Source: ZLKRG46 sp032117915 | GTDB lineage: Bacteria > Bacteroidota > Ignavibacteria > Kapaibacteriales > Kapaibacteriaceae | Length of the DNA stretch: 9,725 nucleotides | Assembly: GCA_032117915.1 (NCBI GenBank) | Contig: JAULYI010000053.1 | Coordinates: forward strand, 1 to 9,725 | Direction of reading: 5' to 3' | Shown here: positions 7,101 through 9,725 of the stretch, piece after piece | Layout of the letters: each line of letters starts with the position of its first letter | Numbering within the stretch: position 1 is the first letter of the stretch | Notes under the pieces: generated by a model | Databases searched by the model: none | Told to the model about the DNA's origin: nothing | What the model saw: only the letters and a program-made list of their open reading frames with translations | Position numbers and translations under genes: made by a program

Positions 7101-7183
7101 CGGACGTACCGGACGGCGTCTATGTGGCTGTCATCGAGGGCCTCGAGGGAACGATGACCGTTCCGCTCCTTGTGCGTCACTGA
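4163..7183 (+). CDS. Large secreted protein: IgGFc-binding-like region, HYDIN-like domains, T9SS-like sorting tail
   Basis: A 1006-residue secreted protein. Residues 1-27 form a signal peptide ending LQAQ before EYPDSRGKDFWFTW. Residues about 150-480 resemble the IgGFc-binding N-terminal domain: SDKPIAVFSGH, then DCLVEQLNPVTTWGRRSF, D-x-YRV and a further beta unit ending RTSRPVLVAQYKK. Residues about 605-700 and 795-915 look like two choice-of-anchor/HYDIN-type beta domains, each with a Cys-x(4-6)-V-x-NYG start (CDTVTLVNYG, CTEVSVHNYG) and a KPGDS or QPGDS turn; between them is a bacterial Ig-like segment ending ARDSAGN. The last 80 residues resemble a T9SS type A sorting domain: LPVPASS in place of YPNPA, then VRLLNVAG, VPDGVYVAVI and a basic end, VRH. 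This predicts crossing the outer membrane by T9SS and attachment to the surface or release. Binding partner unknown; adhesion is inference. Its neighbour is the ATGA-coupled phosphatase. Confidence 0.85.
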   Translation: MNQPSSVLRVVLLTLLLWSGSAGLQAQEYPDSRGKDFWFTWIPNFHNQADSIPFNPAQVREHRLYLFIGANEPATGEIVAMTQSGTVRRFPFSITDPTKLHVWSDFYAPYELLGFQQGSSLDFDRNQCERAVPLYMHITSTVEVSVYALNQAQFTSDAFMVLPTDALGRDYVIMSYPSSGSLAAETSTPSQFAITAAEDATSVNIEPTFPTVVNGMSPQRVVLNRGESYLVQADTRVQARGDLTGTMVTSDKPIAVFSGHQRTTVPIQNSNLSSRDCLVEQLNPVTTWGRRSFIAPFPRSSDEENIGDDMYRVLARFDSTVVTVNDAEVTVIDAGEFYEAPLVQALDVRTSRPVLVAQYKKTSSTTSSGTISNVGDPFMMLVPPSEEFMNSYTFTNVQSTRRIINNFGIAVDDEVYKEQYITVVMPAPKGAGSTPADYYNLQLDGAPITPTVRQIGSSRYVYFTQRMTDGVHRISCDTLVGLYVFGYGQAVSYGYIGGMSFRPLDVYPPSLADSAACQQAWITVSDTLLGDKGVFTIVIEGQENVTIGPYNVVPGTRQALTIPVQLTDPTKDGYVALMAKDVEDQIVRKRIDLPGRTVAPSGHDATQGAQRRAWEIAIRQERCDTVTLVNYGRFPQTLTRLAFTSGTPINVTLPYVIKPGDSVDVITCRRYDTAKTISDELIMALASDGVDCPTDGVRYSIVVKTDEKFPRITKRQDSCATDVRITVRDDDPADFGLEYVRVVDSLTRNCTVSIVDNLPLMQDITFSIIDPYDVAMYYVEARDSAGNIMTIADTLHGFTLELNGVRGARRDTVAIDASIGEVTCTEVSVHNYGIRSMTLDRVYMQLNQRFSIPPGQLPIVLQPGDSARFTVCYEPRAVTDVAEHDSLLLTMNCLPIRLDVRGQALPTDLTGVTRCDVPIEISVRQATVALPVPASSVVTITLPTAVTAATVRLLNVAGLETYRQALPPGPPTKALRMSVSDVPDGVYVAVIEGLEGTMTVPLLVRH

Positions 7184-7216
7184 CGTGTTCAAACACGCAA
7201 CGGTCGTCTAAACCGT
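7184..7216 (+). terminator. Weak hairpins after the large surface-protein gene
   Basis: Two small inverted repeats follow the stop codon directly: CGTGT/ACACG (7184-7188 and 7193-7197, 4-nt loop) and ACGGT/ACCGT (7200-7204 and 7212-7216, 7-nt loop). Neither is followed by a T-run, so intrinsic termination is doubtful, and the second lies right against the -33 element of the next promoter. They may be a modest terminator, an mRNA 3'-end stabiliser, or chance. Confidence 0.25.
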
Positions 7217-7246
7217 CTTGACAGGCCGCAACTCGTCGTAGTTTTG
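7217..7246 (+). promoter_or_regulatory. Bacteroidetes-type promoter for the protease operon
   Basis: CTTGACA (7217-7223) supplies the TTG of a -33 element, and TAGTTTTG (7239-7246) matches the Bacteroidetes -7 consensus TAnnTTTG exactly, with 18 bp between TTG and TA, close to the usual spacing of about 19. Transcription would begin near 7253, giving a leader of about 28 nt before the ATG at 7281. The same TTGACA would leave only 15 bp to a sigma-70 -10 of the E. coli kind, and no TATAAT-like box is there, so the Bacteroidetes reading is better. Confidence 0.6.
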
Positions 7247-7280
7247 CGTCTTCCTTCCAAACCAGACACAACGTTCCTGC

Positions 7281-8903
7281 ATGAAGGCTAGTCCTCGCAC
7301 CCTCATCGTCGTTACCGCCGCTGCCATCATGGTGGGCATCGGGTTGGGCATCGCCGTGCAACCGGTTGTCTCCGGTGACAACATCTATGACCATGTACGG
7401 AAGTTCAGCGAAGTCCTGAACATGGCCTCACGGAACTACGTCGATGAGGTCGACACCCAGAAGCTCACAGAGGCAGCGATTCGTGGCATGCTCGATGAGC
7501 TTGACCCGCATTCGGTCTACATCACGGCCAAGGACATGGTCAAGGTCGAAGAGGACTTCAAGGGGTCATTCGAAGGGATCGGCGTTGAGTTCGACATCGT
7601 CAGTGACACCATCACGATCGTTTCGCCGATCGTTGGCGGCCCCAGCGATGCGCTCGGCATTTCGGCCGGCGATAAGATCGTCCGCATTAACGATTCGACA
7701 GCCATTGGACTCACCCGCGAGATCGTCCCGAAAAAGCTTCGTGGCCCAAAGGGCACGGTCGTGAAGGTACACATCCGACGCAGTGGTGAGAAAGAACTGC
7801 TTGTGTTCGAGATCCAGCGGGATAAGATTCCGCTGAACAGTGTTGACGCATACTTCATGATCGACGGTACGGACATCGGCTACGTCACGGCGAACCGCTT
7901 TAGCGCGACAACGTACGACGAGATCATGAAGGCAACGCGGGAGCTCCGCGGTAAGGGCATGAAGAAGCTCCTGCTTGATCTGCGCAATAATCCGGGTGGA
8001 TACCTTGACCAGGCGTTTCGTATTGCCGACGAGATGATCCCCGACGGGCAGAAGCTCGTCTATACGAAGGGTCGTCGTCCGGAATTCGATGAAGACTTCA
8101 TGAGTACGCCCGGAGGCCTCCTCGAGGATGTTCCGCTCGTCGTGCTCATCAACGGTGGTTCTGCCTCGGCCAGCGAGATCGTCTCCGGCGCAGTCCAAGA
8201 TCTGGACCGCGGCCTTGTCGTTGGCGAAACATCGTTCGGCAAGGGTCTCGTGCAACGACAGTATCCGCTGGGCGACGGCTCGGCGTACCGGCTGACCATC
8301 TCCAAGTATTACACGCCCTCCGGGCGGTTGATCCAGCGCCCCTATGACGACAAGGCGAAGTATTACGGCGGAGAAGGGCGTATCGAAGGCGATGAGGGCG
8401 AGAACATCACTCATGATGCCGATAGCAAGGACACGACGGCCAAGGATCGCCCGGCTTACAAGACCCTGAGCGGTCGTACCGTGTACGGTGGCGGCGGCAT
8501 CATGCCGGACTACATTGTAAAGAGCGATACCATTGCCATGCTGTCGCGGAAACTCCGTTCCAAGAATCTCTTCTGGGCTACGGCCGACGAGATCATGCGA
8601 ACCAAGGGCAAGGATATCCGTGCCTCCTATCAGCAGGATATGACGACCTTCCTGCGATCATTCAAGATCACCGATGCCGACATCGACCGCCTGAAGGCGC
8701 TCGCCAAGGAAAAGGACGTTGAGTGGGTCGATGCAGATTTCACGAAGGACGAGGAGTACATCCGGGCCGTTGTAAAGGCCTATGTCGGACGCATACTATT
8801 TAATAACGCCGGCTTCACGGCTGTTATGCTCAGCCTCGATAATCAGGCCAAGAAGGCCATGACGTTGTTTGCCGAGGCTGCCAAGGTTGCCAAGAGACGC
8901 TAA
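7281..8903 (+). CDS. S41-family C-terminal processing peptidase (CtpA/Prc-like)
   Basis: A 540-residue carboxyl-terminal protease. Residues about 7-30 form one N-terminal membrane segment or uncleaved signal, placing the enzyme on the periplasmic face. A short helical cap (38-95, with DELDPHSVYI at 72-81) leads into a PDZ domain at about 95-180 (SFEGIGVEFD, GISAGDKIVRIN), which recognises substrate C-termini. The S41 core follows: IGYVTANRFS (199-208), LLLDLRNNPGGYLDQA (230-245), then NGGSASASEIVSGAVQD (291-307) and GETSFGKGLVQ (315-325). Spacing against E. coli Prc (Ser430, Asp441, Lys455) points to S296 and K321 as the Ser/Lys dyad with D307. An acidic, Gly-rich insertion (about 360-395) precedes SGRTVYGGGGIMPDY, and residues 420-540 are a helical C-terminal region. 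It leads an operon with the DUF3108 gene, from the promoter at 7217-7246. There is no Shine-Dalgarno before the ATG. Confidence 0.95.
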   Translation: MKASPRTLIVVTAAAIMVGIGLGIAVQPVVSGDNIYDHVRKFSEVLNMASRNYVDEVDTQKLTEAAIRGMLDELDPHSVYITAKDMVKVEEDFKGSFEGIGVEFDIVSDTITIVSPIVGGPSDALGISAGDKIVRINDSTAIGLTREIVPKKLRGPKGTVVKVHIRRSGEKELLVFEIQRDKIPLNSVDAYFMIDGTDIGYVTANRFSATTYDEIMKATRELRGKGMKKLLLDLRNNPGGYLDQAFRIADEMIPDGQKLVYTKGRRPEFDEDFMSTPGGLLEDVPLVVLINGGSASASEIVSGAVQDLDRGLVVGETSFGKGLVQRQYPLGDGSAYRLTISKYYTPSGRLIQRPYDDKAKYYGGEGRIEGDEGENITHDADSKDTTAKDRPAYKTLSGRTVYGGGGIMPDYIVKSDTIAMLSRKLRSKNLFWATADEIMRTKGKDIRASYQQDMTTFLRSFKITDADIDRLKALAKEKDVEWVDADFTKDEEYIRAVVKAYVGRILFNNAGFTAVMLSLDNQAKKAMTLFAEAAKVAKRR

Positions 8904-9712
8904 TGACACATCAGTTCAATAATCTATCGAGACTCGTTGCACGAGTCCTTTGTACGGTTTTGTGTGTGCTTGGATGTATGTCCACGGTCAAAGCCGAACA
9001 GCTCATCTACCCCGGCGAGGATCTCACGTATTCCGTGAGCTATCTGGGGATCCCGCTTGGTACCGTTCGATCGGTCACGGATGGTTGGTCCACCCTAGGC
9101 GATCGCAAGGTTGCCAAGATCAAGATCTACATCGACTCGCATCCGAACATTCCGTTCGTGTCGCTGCATTCGATCTATGAGAGCTTCATGGATTCGTCGA
9201 TCACGTTCTCGTACCGGTTTGAGGCCAATACGCAGGTCGAAGACAACAAATGGGAGTTCGACCAGTACGACTTTGACTATGGATCTAAGAGGCTGACCAT
9301 TGAGACCTATCGTGGCAAGCAGAAGATCCGTGGCTCATCGTTTGGCATAGCCAAGAAATACAACGACGGCTCGTCGATCCTGTTCGCCGCGCGACGTCTG
9401 CTCTACTCGAAGAAATCGTATCGACTACCTACGGCCGTCATGGGCGATACGGTAAACACGGTGATCAACTTTGCAGGAACCATCGGCAAGCAGACCATCG
9501 ATGCCGTTGATTATCCTATCCGTACGGTCTATCTGAATGCCGATGCCAATTGGACGGGTATCTATGGACTGTCGGGACGTGCCGAGGGTTGGTTCTCGGA
9601 CGATGATGCCCGCATACCGATCGTAGCCAAGATGAACGTCTATGTCGGCGCTGTCCGCCTTGAACTCGTCAAATGGAAGCGTGGCTCGTGGCAGCCACCC
9701 AAAGCCTCATGA
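8903..9712 (+). CDS. DUF3108-family exported protein
   Basis: A 269-residue protein with a hydrophobic signal peptide (about 10-31, likely cleavage after VKA). VLGC at 22-25 could instead be a lipobox, which would make it a lipoprotein. The mature N-terminus, YPGEDLTYSVSYLGIPLGTV (36-55), is the opening of the DUF3108 family, a beta-rich envelope protein family of unknown function. Further typical features are the alternating strands SFMDSSITFSYRFEAN (about 95-110), a DGSS (155-158) followed by LFAARRLLYS, and the C-terminal strands AEGWFSDDDARIPIVAKMNV, with the substrate-free look of a beta-clam or lipid-binding fold. Its ATG overlaps the protease stop as TAATG, so it is co-translated with the periplasmic protease; they may share an envelope-maintenance role (inference). 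The stop appears to overlap the next start as ATGA. Confidence 0.82.
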   Translation: MTHQFNNLSRLVARVLCTVLCVLGCMSTVKAEQLIYPGEDLTYSVSYLGIPLGTVRSVTDGWSTLGDRKVAKIKIYIDSHPNIPFVSLHSIYESFMDSSITFSYRFEANTQVEDNKWEFDQYDFDYGSKRLTIETYRGKQKIRGSSFGIAKKYNDGSSILFAARRLLYSKKSYRLPTAVMGDTVNTVINFAGTIGKQTIDAVDYPIRTVYLNADANWTGIYGLSGRAEGWFSDDDARIPIVAKMNVYVGAVRLELVKWKRGSWQPPKAS

Positions 9713-9725
9713 CATCACTTCGACT
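9709..9725 (+). CDS. Probable start of the next operon gene (cut by window end)
   Basis: An ATG at 9709 overlaps the DUF3108 stop as ATGA and stays open to the end of the window (MTSLR). Four other junctions here use the same kind of overlap, so this is likely the next gene of the operon. Nothing can be said about its product from five codons. Confidence 0.4.

Noticed and set aside
7566..8414. A 282-codon open frame on the minus strand inside the S41 protease gene
   Set aside because: It lies opposite the conserved PDZ and catalytic core of the protease, and its translation has no recognisable domain.
1..9725. CRISPR array, tRNA, rRNA, insertion sequence, toxin-antitoxin or phage-defence genes
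   Set aside because: No spaced repeats, cloverleaf-like sequences, transposase motifs or defence-protein domains were seen; the window is essentially filled by housekeeping and envelope genes.

Overview
The window is an ordinary-looking stretch of bacterial chromosome: nine complete protein genes, the likely first codons of a tenth, and almost no intergenic space. The best guess for the host is a GC-rich member of the Bacteroidota/Chlorobiota/Kapabacteria (FCB) assemblage. Three things point there: a very large secreted protein with a C-terminal tail resembling a type IX secretion (T9SS) sorting domain, two promoters of the Bacteroidetes type (TAnnTTTG at -7), and weak or absent Shine-Dalgarno sequences before most starts. 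A Kapabacteria-like lineage would fit the base composition, but this is inference; no rRNA gene or marker protein settles it.

Left half (1-3225), all on the minus strand. In transcription order: a SpoU/TrmH-type RNA 2'-O-ribose methyltransferase (3225-2677), an MqnA-like protein of the futalosine menaquinone family (2680-1943), a short spacer with a good -7 box (1929-1936), a TalC-type transaldolase (1897-1238), an exported YtfJ-like thioredoxin-fold protein without catalytic cysteines (1241-729) and a TetR-family regulator (727-71). Two junctions are ATGA overlaps and one is a 1-nt gap, so this is probably two translationally coupled transcription units, trmH-mqnA-like and talC-ytfJ-like-tetR. 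After the tetR stop lies a 70-bp intergenic repeat: a GC-rich palindrome flanked on both sides by an 8-bp tandem repeat.

Right half (3226-9725), all on the plus strand. A Tat-exported purple-acid-phosphatase-like metallophosphoesterase (3261-4166) overlaps by ATGA with a 1006-residue secreted protein (4163-7183) carrying an IgGFc-binding-like region, two choice-of-anchor/HYDIN-like beta domains and a T9SS-like tail. A 97-bp gap holds weak hairpins and a clear promoter. It is followed by a membrane-anchored S41 C-terminal processing protease (7281-8903), a DUF3108-family exported protein (8903-9712, TAATG overlap) and a probable next gene starting at 9709 by another ATGA overlap.

The theme of the right half is the cell envelope: secreted phosphatase, surface protein, periplasmic protease, exported DUF3108 protein. 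The left half is central metabolism and RNA modification. I found no phage, transposase, CRISPR array, tRNA or rRNA and no convincing new system. The most useful second-look items are the phosphatase/IgGFc-like pair, the transaldolase-type active site of the TalC protein, the cysteine-less thioredoxin-fold partner, the divergent MqnA-like protein and the palindromic intergenic repeat.
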